A stretch of DNA of 64,000 bases, taken from Halovenus halobia. Lineage in GTDB: Archaea; Halobacteriota; Halobacteria; Halobacteriales; Haloarculaceae. Both the position numbers and the translations under genes were made by a program. The stretch covers positions 992,001 through 1,056,000 of the forward strand of contig NZ_JBLKOA010000001.1 in NCBI RefSeq assembly GCF_051414135.1, given 5' to 3'. Under the pieces are notes generated by a model that was not told where the DNA came from, made no database searches, and saw only the letters and a program-made list of their open reading frames with translations. Positions 8,156 to 16,846 of this stretch are shown here, piece after piece; position 1 is the first letter of the stretch; each line of letters starts with the position of its first letter.

Positions 8156-9331
8156 TTACTGTTGGAGGTCGTAGAGACGGCAGAAGACAGTCGGCGGGAA
8201 CCGAAGTTCGACTCGACTGGGCGGGCGTCCCTTGCCGCTCTGTCGCTCTGACTGGACCCGTTCGACAATACCGATCTCGGCCATTTCGTAGAGAAAGCGC
8301 TTCACCGTCCCACTGGTGAGGTCGACGTCGGGTCGGTTGCTGATCGCCTCTGTCGTCGCGGTGACAGACGCACGTTCGTCCTCGTCGAGGTCGACGAGAT
8401 TCCGGAGGACGAGTTGCTTGTTGGCTGGCAGCGCGAGCACGCGTCCGAGGGAAACCGAGGGCCGAGGGATTTCCTCGATAGCGGTTTCGATGTGACGGCC
8501 CGTTAGCCGCTGTTGGCCTTCCTGGGTAGCCGTGTCGGCGGCGGCGAACAGGGCAGCCAGCGCGTCGTGGGCGTTCCCCTCGGCCCAGTCTGCGATGTGT
8601 CTAGCGAGTTCGTGGTCGAGCGCTTGCTGAGAGAGCCCCCTGGAAGCCCGGGTCATCAGCACGTCGACGAGAATCTGACGCCGGTAGTGGTCGACGTGAA
8701 TCGAACTCGCGGTGTAGGTCGTGAGCGGCGTCTGTTCGGGGTCTCGACGCCCGATTGCGACCCAGCTGACGTTGCTCGGGAGCCCGGCAAACAGGTCGAC
8801 GAGGTCCTCGATTGCAGCACTGTCTGGTTCGCCGACGTGGTCGACAGCGATTACGACGCCGGTTCGAGATTTGTCTAAGATCCCGTGGAGGCGCGTTTTG
8901 ATATCCTGGGTGCTGACGCCGTGTTCAGGGACCGATTCGTCGACGAGCGCGTCGAGGACGCCGTGATAGAACGAAAACTCAGTTGAGGCCGAGCGGGTGT
9001 CGAGATACGCGAACCCCGGTGACGTCGGGGGCACGGCCCGCGTGCTCGTATAGATGACCGACCGGGTCTCCGTCGAGAGCTGTTTCAGGTGAGTGAACAG
9101 GGCGGTAACGACCGCAGACTTCCCCGCGCCAGGCGGCCCATGTACGTAGGCGTTTGGCGGGAGGTTACCGTCGAAAACCGGGTCAAGGTGGTCGAGCAAG
9201 CGCTCGAAGACGGGGCCCCGGTCCGACGGTTCGTCGATGTGCGCGACTGGTGACAGCGACTCGTGGTCCTGGATCAACTGTGGTCCCGTCTCACGACGCT
9301 GTCGGCGCTTGATTCTCGTGTCGATGTCCAT
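8156..9331 (-). CDS. Orc1/Cdc6-family AAA+ ATPase
   Basis: 391 residues. An N-terminal basic stretch (RIKRRQRRE) precedes the AAA+ domain with Walker A GPPGAGKS near residue 67 and a Walker B-like VVIAVDHVG near 160, where the usual second acid (DE) is replaced by DH. A sensor-1-like WVAIGRRDPE follows, then the lid, and a C-terminal winged helix (TSGTVKRFLYEMAEIGIVER) near 350-370. Orc1/Cdc6 proteins bind origins and load the replicative helicase, but haloarchaea carry many paralogues, some unrelated to origins. No origin-recognition-box repeats or AT-rich unwinding element are seen beside it, so an initiator role here is unproven. The altered Walker B suggests weakened hydrolysis. Confidence 0.85.
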   Translation of the reverse strand: MDIDTRIKRRQRRETGPQLIQDHESLSPVAHIDEPSDRGPVFERLLDHLDPVFDGNLPPNAYVHGPPGAGKSAVVTALFTHLKQLSTETRSVIYTSTRAVPPTSPGFAYLDTRSASTEFSFYHGVLDALVDESVPEHGVSTQDIKTRLHGILDKSRTGVVIAVDHVGEPDSAAIEDLVDLFAGLPSNVSWVAIGRRDPEQTPLTTYTASSIHVDHYRRQILVDVLMTRASRGLSQQALDHELARHIADWAEGNAHDALAALFAAADTATQEGQQRLTGRHIETAIEEIPRPSVSLGRVLALPANKQLVLRNLVDLDEDERASVTATTEAISNRPDVDLTSGTVKRFLYEMAEIGIVERVQSERQSGKGRPPSRVELRFPPTVFCRLYDLQQ

Positions 9332-9475
9332 GTCTGCTCCGTGTGTTCTCTACCGATTGTTTCAACCCCATAATCAAAAGAACCGCGGTTGTGAGAGTGT
9401 CATACTGCCCTGCTGAGAGTCGGAGGCAGCTCGCTTGCCGTGCGGTCGTCCGTGGTATGGTGAGAGCTGGAAGCG

Positions 9476-10570
9476 TCAGAGATACCCGGCGTTTGGGAGC
9501 ACTCCAACGATCGACAGCACAGCGATGACGACCATCGAAATGACGATAGCCATCGCCGGCGGGTCGACGTGCGTTCCAGAGTGGGCGTAGAACAGCCGCT
9601 GGGTCAACTCGCCCAACAGCCCACTGACCGCGCCGAACGCACCAGCAGCGAGCAAGGCGGCGACTGGGCCCGCGCTGGGCAGGACGACCACCGCGCCGAC
9701 GGCACCGATGAGCGTGATATGGTGCGTGACGGGAATCTTCTCGACGCCGAGGTTCAGGAACAGCAGACTCATCGCCGAGATAGCATAGCCCAGGAAGATA
9801 CTCCCGGTCTTGAGGTAGATGAACCCGCCGAGAATCCCTCCGACAATACCGATGGCGGTGACGCCAGACCACTTGTACTGGTGGGGAAGCCACGGCTCAG
9901 TCGCGAGGCGTCCCTGGTGTTCCGCCGGTACTTCGCCGCCGTCTGCCGAGACGTGTGGCTCCTCACGCTCGAACGGCGACATATCAAGCAGATTACTGCC
10001 GCTCGCACCCCCGACAATCGGGTAGCCGAAGACACCACGTGCGATGAACGCGGTCAGAACCACCCCCACCGCGACGAAGTCAGTCACCGGGGTTCCGCCC
10101 GCGACGGCGAGCGCGCTCCCGAACCTAGCGATGAGCATCCCGAGGGCACCGAAGATGGCACCGACTGCGAGGATGTCTGGTTTGGTCCCGAAGGCGTACA
10201 GGATGTTCTTCCCGAAGTGGTAATCCCAGTCTTCGGGTTCCATCTCGGGATATTTCTTCCCGGCGTACGCCGAGGCTGCGACACCCCCGGCGAAGGCAAT
10301 GTGTGGCCCGGTAATCGGACCGAAGCCGATGACGCCGGTAATCCCAGCACCGAGTTCTCCCGCGCTAACACCCGGTGCCGCGCCAGCGAGTTCGGTCTGG
10401 AGGATGTTGATCCCTTCACCGAGGAACACGACGAACCCGGTGAAGATGAACGCGGGCAGTGCGCCGATTGCCGCACCGAAGGCTCCGCCGGCCAGTGCCG
10501 TAATGAACAGGATGATGAAATCCTCCCACGGCATTTCAAGCACTGGAACCTGTAGGATAATGTCGTACAT
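9476..10570 (-). CDS. Multi-pass membrane protein in the glpK2 operon, candidate glycerol facilitator
   Basis: 364 residues with roughly eight to ten hydrophobic helices and glycine-rich loops (for example GVIGFGPITGPHIAFAGGVA). The ATG at 10570 lies 2 bp beyond the stop of glpK2 (10573), so the two genes are almost certainly co-transcribed; the longer frame upstream would overlap glpK2. It does not show the NPA boxes of classical GlpF aquaglyceroporins. From memory, a similar membrane protein accompanies glpK in Haloferax and was proposed to be the glycerol uptake facilitator. Operon position supports that role, but there is no direct sequence proof of glycerol transport. Confidence 0.85.
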   Translation of the reverse strand: MYDIILQVPVLEMPWEDFIILFITALAGGAFGAAIGALPAFIFTGFVVFLGEGINILQTELAGAAPGVSAGELGAGITGVIGFGPITGPHIAFAGGVAASAYAGKKYPEMEPEDWDYHFGKNILYAFGTKPDILAVGAIFGALGMLIARFGSALAVAGGTPVTDFVAVGVVLTAFIARGVFGYPIVGGASGSNLLDMSPFEREEPHVSADGGEVPAEHQGRLATEPWLPHQYKWSGVTAIGIVGGILGGFIYLKTGSIFLGYAISAMSLLFLNLGVEKIPVTHHITLIGAVGAVVVLPSAGPVAALLAAGAFGAVSGLLGELTQRLFYAHSGTHVDPPAMAIVISMVVIAVLSIVGVLPNAGYL

Positions 10571-10572
10571 GG

Positions 10573-12105
10573 TTATTCCTCCTGTGCCCAGTCGAGAGAG
10601 CGTTCGACGGCGTCGTCCCACCGACTGTACATCTTGTCTGCCTGGTCGTCGTCCATCTCGGGTTCGAACTCCTCGTCGACGTGCCAGTTCGAGCGGAGTT
10701 CGTCGAGAGTCTCCCAGTAGCCAACTGCGAGTCCAGCCGCATACGCCGAGCCCAGCGCGGTCGTCTCGTCGACTTCAGGCCGGGCGATATCGGTCTGGAT
10801 GATGTCTGACTGCAACTGACAGAGGAAGCTGTTCTTGACTGCGCCGCCGTCAACTCGGAGCGTGGTAGTTTCGACGCCGGAGTCGGCCTCCATCGCTTCG
10901 GCAATGTCTCGAGTCTGATACGCGATGGATTCCAGCACCGCGCGAACGATGTGCTCTTTCCCCGTCCCACGGGTCATCCCGACGATGGTACCGCGGGCGC
11001 GGCCATCCCAGTGGGGTGCGCCCAACCCCGTGAACGCTGGCACGACGTAGACCCCGTCGGTCGAGTCGACCGAACTCGCGAGGTCTGCCGTCTGTGCGGC
11101 GTTGTTGATGAGGTCAACATCTTCGAGCCATTCGATAGCGGCGCCAGTAACGAAGATAGAGCCTTCGAGCGCGTACTGCACCGGGTCGCCCGAGCGCTGG
11201 AAGCCAATGGTGGTAAGCAAGCCGTGGTCGGAGGCAACGGCTTCGTTGCCGGTGTTCATCAGGTAGAACGAGCCCGTTCCGTAGGTGTTCTTGGCGTCAC
11301 CGGCGTCGAAGCAGGTCTGGCCGAACAGCGCTGCCTGCTGGTCGCCGAGCGCACCCGCGACCGGCACCTCCGCGCCCAGAAAGCCATCGGCGTCGGTGTG
11401 GCCGTACAGGTTCTCGTCCGACGAGGGTCGAACCTCCGGAAGCATCGACTCTGGAACATCGAACTCTTCGAGGAGTTCGTGGTCCCAGGCGAGGTCGTGG
11501 ATGTTGTACAGCATCGTCCGGGAGGCGTTGGTGACGTCAGTGATGTGATTGCCAGTCAGGTTGTAGATGAGCCAGGAGTCGATAGTGCCCATCAACAACT
11601 CGTCGTCTTCTGCCCGGTCACGCAAATCCCGCGAGCGACTGCTTTCGAGTTTGACCGGGTCGGCGTTGTCGAGAATCCACTCGGTTTTGGTCGCGGAGAA
11701 GTACGCGTCACACTCCAGACCTGTCTTGTCGCGGATGTCTTCGACTTTCCCCGCTGCTTCGAGTTCTTCGACGCGGTCGGTCGTTCGGCGGTCCTGCCAG
11801 ACGAGCGCGTTGTACACCGGTTTGCCGGTGGCTTCGTCCCAGACGATAGTCGTCTCACGCTGGTTCGTAATCCCCAGCGCCGCCAGCTGTGACGCCTCGA
11901 GACCTGCCTGGTCGAGACCAGCCTGTACGACCTCTTTAGTGTTCTCCCAGATTTCGACTGGGTCGTGTTCGACCCACCCTGGTTCTGGGTAAATCTGTTC
12001 GTGTTGTTCGTATTCGTTGGCGACGACCTGGCCACCGTGGTCGAAAATCATGAACCGTGTTCCGGTCGTCCCCTGGTCGATTGAACCGACGTATGTGTTT
12101 GACAT
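10573..12105 (-). CDS. glpK: Glycerol kinase, copy 2 (operon copy)
   Basis: 510 residues, FGGY-kinase fold, same motifs as copy 1 (DQGTTGTRFM at the N-terminus, VWQDRRT, GALGDQQAALFGQ, GLGAPHWD). It makes sn-glycerol 3-phosphate, the substrate of GlpABC encoded divergently at 12463. The start at 12105 follows a region with a TATA-like TATATT (minus strand, 12142-12147). The outer arm of a nested inverted repeat overlaps this box. The membrane protein gene follows 2 bp after the stop. Position and control region suggest this is the regulated, glycerol-induced copy, while copy 1 stands alone 3 kb downstream. Confidence 0.96.
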   Translation of the reverse strand: MSNTYVGSIDQGTTGTRFMIFDHGGQVVANEYEQHEQIYPEPGWVEHDPVEIWENTKEVVQAGLDQAGLEASQLAALGITNQRETTIVWDEATGKPVYNALVWQDRRTTDRVEELEAAGKVEDIRDKTGLECDAYFSATKTEWILDNADPVKLESSRSRDLRDRAEDDELLMGTIDSWLIYNLTGNHITDVTNASRTMLYNIHDLAWDHELLEEFDVPESMLPEVRPSSDENLYGHTDADGFLGAEVPVAGALGDQQAALFGQTCFDAGDAKNTYGTGSFYLMNTGNEAVASDHGLLTTIGFQRSGDPVQYALEGSIFVTGAAIEWLEDVDLINNAAQTADLASSVDSTDGVYVVPAFTGLGAPHWDGRARGTIVGMTRGTGKEHIVRAVLESIAYQTRDIAEAMEADSGVETTTLRVDGGAVKNSFLCQLQSDIIQTDIARPEVDETTALGSAYAAGLAVGYWETLDELRSNWHVDEEFEPEMDDDQADKMYSRWDDAVERSLDWAQEE

Positions 12106-12132
12106 TGTATCTTCCCCTCTAAGACGGCATAT

Positions 12133-12208
12133 CTATCCCCCAATATACCGCCTTGCCAATAGACAACAGTGCAATGTCTATTAAAGCTTACTCATACTTT
12201 GGGGGTAG
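12133..12208. promoter_or_regulatory. Nested inverted-repeat control region between glpK2 and glpA
   Basis: Two perfect inverted repeats share almost the same centre. The inner pair is AATAGACA (12158-12165) with TGTCTATT (12175-12182), 9-nt spacer, centre 12170. The outer pair is CCCCCAA (12137-12143) with TTGGGGG (12199-12205), centre 12171; both outer arms are flanked by CTA/TAG. The left outer arm overlaps the TATA-like box of glpK2. A regulator of the glp genes binding here as a dimer or tetramer is a reasonable inference; which protein binds is unknown. Confidence 0.6.
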
Positions 12209-12343
12209 CAATAAAGTAAAACGTCGTCTAGTCCTGTCCGTGCGAGATAGTTGCTCGAATTAGGCCGCTCAGGTCGGTTGTGACCACTATTAGATACACA
12301 GAACCGCCAGTTCCGCTGCTGTGGAGTGCAATTGTGTGTTCTG

Positions 12344-12375
12344 GAGACGAGATAAGGACCTCAGTAACTCGTCTC
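12344..12375. promoter_or_regulatory. Inverted repeat upstream of the glpA TATA box
   Basis: GAGACGAG (12344-12351) is perfectly repeated inverted as CTCGTCTC (12368-12375) with a 16-nt spacer. It ends 33 bp before the glpA TATA-like box. It may be an operator or activator site for glpABC; an 8-bp match of this kind could also arise by chance in a region of this size. Confidence 0.4.
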
Positions 12376-12407
12376 GCGTGGGTGTGACCGGCTCCCCATG
12401 AGCTAGT

Positions 12408-12417
12408 ATTATATTTA
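12408..12417 (+). promoter_or_regulatory. TATA-like box of glpABC
   Basis: TATTATATTT lies about 50 bp before the first ATG of glpA (12463) and 65 bp before the second (12478), predicting a start of transcription near 12438-12442 and a short leader. The glpABC genes overlap, so this is probably the promoter for all three. Confidence 0.55.
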
Positions 12418-12462
12418 CTGGCAACAGTTATCCACCGGTGAAATAAAGTTGTTCGACTCCAA

Positions 12463-14205
12463 ATGGTGCGTATACGAATGACATCGGCACCACATATCGC
12501 CGTCATCGGTGGAGGTTCGACCGGGACGGGCATCGCGCGGGACCTGGCGATGCGGGGCCTCGACGTGACACTCCTCGAGCAGGGAAACCTGACACACGGT
12601 ACGACCGGCCGAATGCACGGCTTGCTTCACAGCGGCGGCAGGTACGCCGTCTCCGACCAGGCGAGCGCGGAGGAGTGTATCGAGGAGAACCGCGTGCTCC
12701 GGGACATTGCCAGCCACTGTGTCGAGATGACCGGCGGCCTGTTTGTCAAGCGGCCAGAGGACTCAGAAGAGTACTTCCAGCAGAAACTGAGTGGCTGTGA
12801 AGCCTGTGGCATTCCTGCCGAAGTCATTTCCGGCAAGGAGGCCCGCGAGATGGAGCCCCACCTGGCAACGGACATCGACAAGGCAATCTCGGTCCCCGAC
12901 GGTGCTGTCGACCCCTTCCGTCTCGTGGTGGCAAACGCCGCCAGCGCGCAGGAACACGGCGCGCGTATCGAGACACACTCGAAAGTCACGGACCTGCTGG
13001 TCGAAGACAGCGAGGTCGTTGGCATCGAAGTCGAGCACGACTCCGGGCCCGGTGAGCGCGTCCACGGCCGGACGGGCGGGACCGAGGAGATTCGCACGGA
13101 TTACGTCGTCAACGCGACCGGTGCGTGGGCTGGCCGAATCGGAGACATGGCCGGCCTCGATATCGAGGTACGGCCATCGAAAGGTGTCATGACCATCATG
13201 AACGTCCGACAGGTCGACACCGTCATCAACCGCTGCAAACCCAAAGGCGACGCCGACATCGTCGTGCCCCACGAGACGACAGCGATACTGGGCACAACCG
13301 ACGAGGAGGTGGACGACCCGGAGGACTACCCCGAGAAACAGTGGGAAGTCGATATGATGATCGACACGCTCAAAGAACTGGTGCCGATGCTCGAGGAGGC
13401 CCGAACGATTCGCTCCTTCTGGGGTGTCCGCCCGCTGTACGAACCCCCAGACGTGGGCAGCGACGATCCGACGGACATCACGCGCGATTACTTCCTGCTG
13501 GACCACGAGGAACGGGACAGTCTGGGCGGGATGGTCAGCATCGTCGGCGGCAAGTTCACCACCTACCGGATGATGGGCGAGGAGATCAGCGACCACGTCT
13601 GCGCGAAATTCGGCATCGACGCCGACTGCCGAACCGCAGACGTGCCCCTTCCCGGCAGTGAGGAGTTCACCGTGTTACGCGACTATATGGACGAGTTCGG
13701 ACTCCAGTCACCGATTGGTCGCCGGAGCGTCGAACGGCTCGGTTCTCGGGCGGAGGACGTGCTGGAGACCGACGGGCCAAACCCGGTCGTCTGTGGCTGT
13801 GAGGGGGTCACCCGGGCTGAGATTCAGGACGCAATCGACGGGTCGGGCTCGGACCTCAACGCGGTTCGTCTCCGCACGCGCGCCTCGATGGGCAACTGCC
13901 AGGGTGGGTTCTGTAGCCATCGGCTGGCAAACGAACTCCACACCGAGTACGACGAGTCGACGACGCGGCAGGCGTGGGATGAACTCCTGCAGGAACGCTG
14001 GAAAGGCCAGCGCCACGCGCTCTGGGGCGAACAGCTCTCGCAAGCGATGTTGAACTACGCGTTGCAGGCCACCACACAGAACCGGGATAACGACCCGGCC
14101 GAGGACGACAGCATCGATTTCACCGCCTTCGACAGCGGTCCCGAAGACACCGAGCACGTGACAGAGACCAGCGTGGCCACCGACGGAGGATACGATGGCA
14201 ATTGA
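12463..14205 (+). CDS. glpA: Anaerobic-type glycerol-3-phosphate dehydrogenase subunit A
   Basis: 580 residues. FAD-dependent oxidation of sn-glycerol 3-phosphate to dihydroxyacetone phosphate, as catalytic subunit of the membrane-associated GlpABC complex. The N-terminus has the dinucleotide-binding motif IAVIGGGSTGTGIARDLA and the family signature THGTTGRMHGLLHSGGRY. The C-terminal part carries a BFD-like cysteine set (CGCEG near 450, then MGNCQGGFC near 480) that would hold a 2Fe-2S cluster. The first ATG (12463) adds five residues to a second ATG at 12478; either is possible, and the second begins closer to the FAD motif. It overlaps glpB by 11 bp, and glpB overlaps glpC by 4 bp, so the three form one operon. 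Confidence 0.96.
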   Translation: MVRIRMTSAPHIAVIGGGSTGTGIARDLAMRGLDVTLLEQGNLTHGTTGRMHGLLHSGGRYAVSDQASAEECIEENRVLRDIASHCVEMTGGLFVKRPEDSEEYFQQKLSGCEACGIPAEVISGKEAREMEPHLATDIDKAISVPDGAVDPFRLVVANAASAQEHGARIETHSKVTDLLVEDSEVVGIEVEHDSGPGERVHGRTGGTEEIRTDYVVNATGAWAGRIGDMAGLDIEVRPSKGVMTIMNVRQVDTVINRCKPKGDADIVVPHETTAILGTTDEEVDDPEDYPEKQWEVDMMIDTLKELVPMLEEARTIRSFWGVRPLYEPPDVGSDDPTDITRDYFLLDHEERDSLGGMVSIVGGKFTTYRMMGEEISDHVCAKFGIDADCRTADVPLPGSEEFTVLRDYMDEFGLQSPIGRRSVERLGSRAEDVLETDGPNPVVCGCEGVTRAEIQDAIDGSGSDLNAVRLRTRASMGNCQGGFCSHRLANELHTEYDESTTRQAWDELLQERWKGQRHALWGEQLSQAMLNYALQATTQNRDNDPAEDDSIDFTAFDSGPEDTEHVTETSVATDGGYDGN

Positions 14206-15469
14206 GTCGGAAGTGCTGGTCATCGGCGGCGGGTTGGGCGGGTTGACGAGCGCACTCGCGGCGGCACGGGCAGGTGCGGACGTGCGGTTAGTTTCGTACA
14301 AGCAGAGCACGCTCCGCAACGCCTCCGGTCTCATCGACATCCTCGGATATACGCCGGATGGGGATGGACCGCTGACCGACCCCTACGCTGCGATACCGAC
14401 CCTCCCTGCAGCCCATCCTTACAGCACCGTCGGCGCGTCGACGGTCAGAGACGCGATGGCGCTGTTCGACGACGTGATGCCGAACTACCGCGGGTCGCAT
14501 ACTGACACGAACGCGCTGGTACCGACACACGGCGGTACGCTGAAGCCGACTGCACGGTATCCGGCCGGGGCGAGTGCTGGCGTCGCCAGTGACGAGCGAG
14601 ACGTGTTGCTGGTTGGCCTCGAATCGATGGTCGATTTCGACGCGGAACGCGCCGCCGACCATCTCGGAGCGGCCGGCGTCCCCTTCGACGTGCGCGGGGT
14701 CACAATTTCGTTCCCCGGTGATCTCCGGGCCGACGCGAAAATAACCCGCTACGCCAAACTGCTCGACACCGATGGAGAAGTATCTGTCCGCGGCCGTTCG
14801 CGTCCCGTGCGTGCGGCGCTCGCCGAACGCGTGGCACCCGAACTGGCGGACGAACAGCGGGTCGGGTTTCCGGCGATTCTCGGCGACGACAACGCAGCCG
14901 ACATTCGCGAAGACCTCGGCGACCGACTCGGCACAGAAATATTCGAGGTGCCGATGGGTCCACCATCGCTGCCGGGACTGCGTCTCGAAGACGCGCTGTT
15001 CGACGCGCTCCGTGCGGCCGGGGCCAGCATCGAGACGGGCAACCCCGTTGCGGAGTTCGACGGCGACGACCGTGTCGAGCAGGTGTATATCGAGAAAAAC
15101 GGGGCGAAGATACCGAACAGCGCCGAGCAGTACGTGCTCGCGACGGGCGGGCTGGTCGGGAAAGGCGTCGAATCCGACCGCGAGGGTGTCTACGAACCGG
15201 TCTTCGACTGTCACGTCCCACACGCCGAGGACCGCTACGACTGGTTCGACACCGATGTCTTTGGCGACCACGAGTTCGCCCGGTTCGGCGTCCAGACCGA
15301 CGACGACCTGCGACCCACACAGGCCGACGGACGCGTGGAGTTCGAGAACCTCCGGGCGGCGGGGGCAGTGCTCGGCGGCTACGACTTCGCTGCCGAGAAA
15401 TCTGGCAGCGGCGTCTCGATTGCGACAGGCTATGCGGCTGGAACCAGCGCGGCACAGGAGGCACAATGA
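14195..15469 (+). CDS. glpB: Anaerobic-type glycerol-3-phosphate dehydrogenase subunit B
   Basis: 424 residues. An FAD/FMN-type flavoprotein subunit thought to pass electrons from GlpA to GlpC. The N-terminal VLVIGGGLGGLTSALAAARA is the FAD-binding fold, and the C-terminal GGYDFAAEKSGSGVSIATGY closes the flavin site. The ATG at 14195 lies inside the 3' end of glpA and the stop overlaps glpC, so translation is coupled. Confidence 0.95.
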   Translation: MAIESEVLVIGGGLGGLTSALAAARAGADVRLVSYKQSTLRNASGLIDILGYTPDGDGPLTDPYAAIPTLPAAHPYSTVGASTVRDAMALFDDVMPNYRGSHTDTNALVPTHGGTLKPTARYPAGASAGVASDERDVLLVGLESMVDFDAERAADHLGAAGVPFDVRGVTISFPGDLRADAKITRYAKLLDTDGEVSVRGRSRPVRAALAERVAPELADEQRVGFPAILGDDNAADIREDLGDRLGTEIFEVPMGPPSLPGLRLEDALFDALRAAGASIETGNPVAEFDGDDRVEQVYIEKNGAKIPNSAEQYVLATGGLVGKGVESDREGVYEPVFDCHVPHAEDRYDWFDTDVFGDHEFARFGVQTDDDLRPTQADGRVEFENLRAAGAVLGGYDFAAEKSGSGVSIATGYAAGTSAAQEAQ

Positions 15470-16836
15470 GCGACGCAGAATCACCACCAGAGTTTGACCC
15501 AGAGGCACCGAACACCGGCGAAGACTTCGAGCCAGTCGACGTGTTTCCCGACAGCGACGATTTCGACCTCCGGCCCGGCGCGGATTCCTGTTACAAGTGC
15601 TCGACCTGTGATACGAACTGTCCGGTCGCGGAGGTCGACGACGAGTTCCCCGGGCCGAAGTTCCAGGGGCCGGAGCAGTGGCGACTCAAACAGTCCGAGG
15701 ATGACTACGACGTCGACGAGACGGTGATGGATTGCTCGAACTGTATGCGGTGTGATAACGCCTGTCCGTCTGGCGTCCCGCTCTCACAGATGCACAACAC
15801 CGCCCGCGGGGAGTACGTCAGCGAGCAGATGTCGAAGTTCTCGGTCGAGTACTGGCGCAACCGCATTCTCTCGAACTACCGGACATCGGCCTGGCTCGCG
15901 AGCAAGATGCCCCGCGTAGCGAACTTCGCGATGAACTTCGGCCCAGCGCGGTGGGTGATGGAGAAGACGATGGGTATCACGAGCGAGCGGGAGTTTCCGG
16001 CCTTCGCCACCGAGACGTTCCGCGAGTGGTGGCAGGCGGAAGGTGGAGCTGCCGGTTCCCGCGAGCGAGCAGTGGCCAGCCGCGAACGCCGCGGCGAGGA
16101 CCCCGACGCCGACAAAAAAGTGGCTTACTTCCACGGCTGTTACTCGAACTACAATACCCCAGAAGTCGGGAAGGCGATGGTTCGCGTCTACGAACAGTTC
16201 GGCTACGAGATTGTCGTTCCCGAACAGAAGTGCTCGGGGACGCCGATGTTCGCCAACGGAATGCTTGCCGACGCGCGCCGGCACGCCGAGGTCAACATCT
16301 CCTCGATGGCTGACCTCGTCGAGCAGGGGTACGACGCCATCGCCTCCTGCACCTCCTGTTCGATGGCGCTCCGTCAGGAGTACCCAGAACTGTTCGACAT
16401 CGAGGGCGTCGACGACGTAGCGTCACACACCTTCGAGTCCCTCGAATATCTCCGCATCCACGAGGATGTCCGCGACGAACTCGCGGAGGCGGATGTCGAC
16501 GGTGACCTGGCCAGGGAGTTCGCGTACCACGCGCCGTGTCACGCCCGAAATCAGGGACTCAACAACCAAGCCGTCGAGCTGTTCCGGGACCTGGACGGTG
16601 TCGGTATCGACGACGTGGGCGATTCCTGCTCGGGCATCTCCGGAACCTACGGCTGGAAGTCAGAGAAGTACGACAAATCGATGGAAATCGGGGCGGAGAT
16701 GTTCGAGCATATGGAAGACGCCGACGGGAAAACCGGGATGACAGAGTGTCCCACTTGCGCGATGCAGATGGAACACGGCACCGGCTACGACATCCGCCAT
16801 CCGCTTGAACTGCTGGAAGCCGCACTCGTCGAGTAA
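15466..16836 (+). CDS. glpC: Anaerobic-type glycerol-3-phosphate dehydrogenase Fe-S subunit C
   Basis: 456 residues. The subunit that anchors GlpAB to the membrane and transfers electrons to menaquinone. Two 4Fe-4S sites are visible near the N-terminus: CYKCSTCDTNCPV (about residue 43) and CSNCMRCDNACPSG (about residue 88). Two CCG domains follow (FHGCYSNYNTPEVG near 222, CTSCSM near 295, YHAPCHARNQ near 350, GDSCSGISGTYG near 385, CPTCAMQ near 427), as in heterodisulfide-reductase-like proteins. It is the last gene of the operon and converges with the next gene 10 bp later. Confidence 0.95.
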   Translation: MSDAESPPEFDPEAPNTGEDFEPVDVFPDSDDFDLRPGADSCYKCSTCDTNCPVAEVDDEFPGPKFQGPEQWRLKQSEDDYDVDETVMDCSNCMRCDNACPSGVPLSQMHNTARGEYVSEQMSKFSVEYWRNRILSNYRTSAWLASKMPRVANFAMNFGPARWVMEKTMGITSEREFPAFATETFREWWQAEGGAAGSRERAVASRERRGEDPDADKKVAYFHGCYSNYNTPEVGKAMVRVYEQFGYEIVVPEQKCSGTPMFANGMLADARRHAEVNISSMADLVEQGYDAIASCTSCSMALRQEYPELFDIEGVDDVASHTFESLEYLRIHEDVRDELAEADVDGDLAREFAYHAPCHARNQGLNNQAVELFRDLDGVGIDDVGDSCSGISGTYGWKSEKYDKSMEIGAEMFEHMEDADGKTGMTECPTCAMQMEHGTGYDIRHPLELLEAALVE

Positions 16837-16846
16837 GAATCGATTC

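Noticed and set aside
9569..10555. 328-codon open frame opposite the glpK-linked membrane protein
   Set aside because: Composition is the mirror of a hydrophobic gene (Glu/Arg/Asp-rich), with no motif or promoter. The minus-strand gene is supported by operon position.
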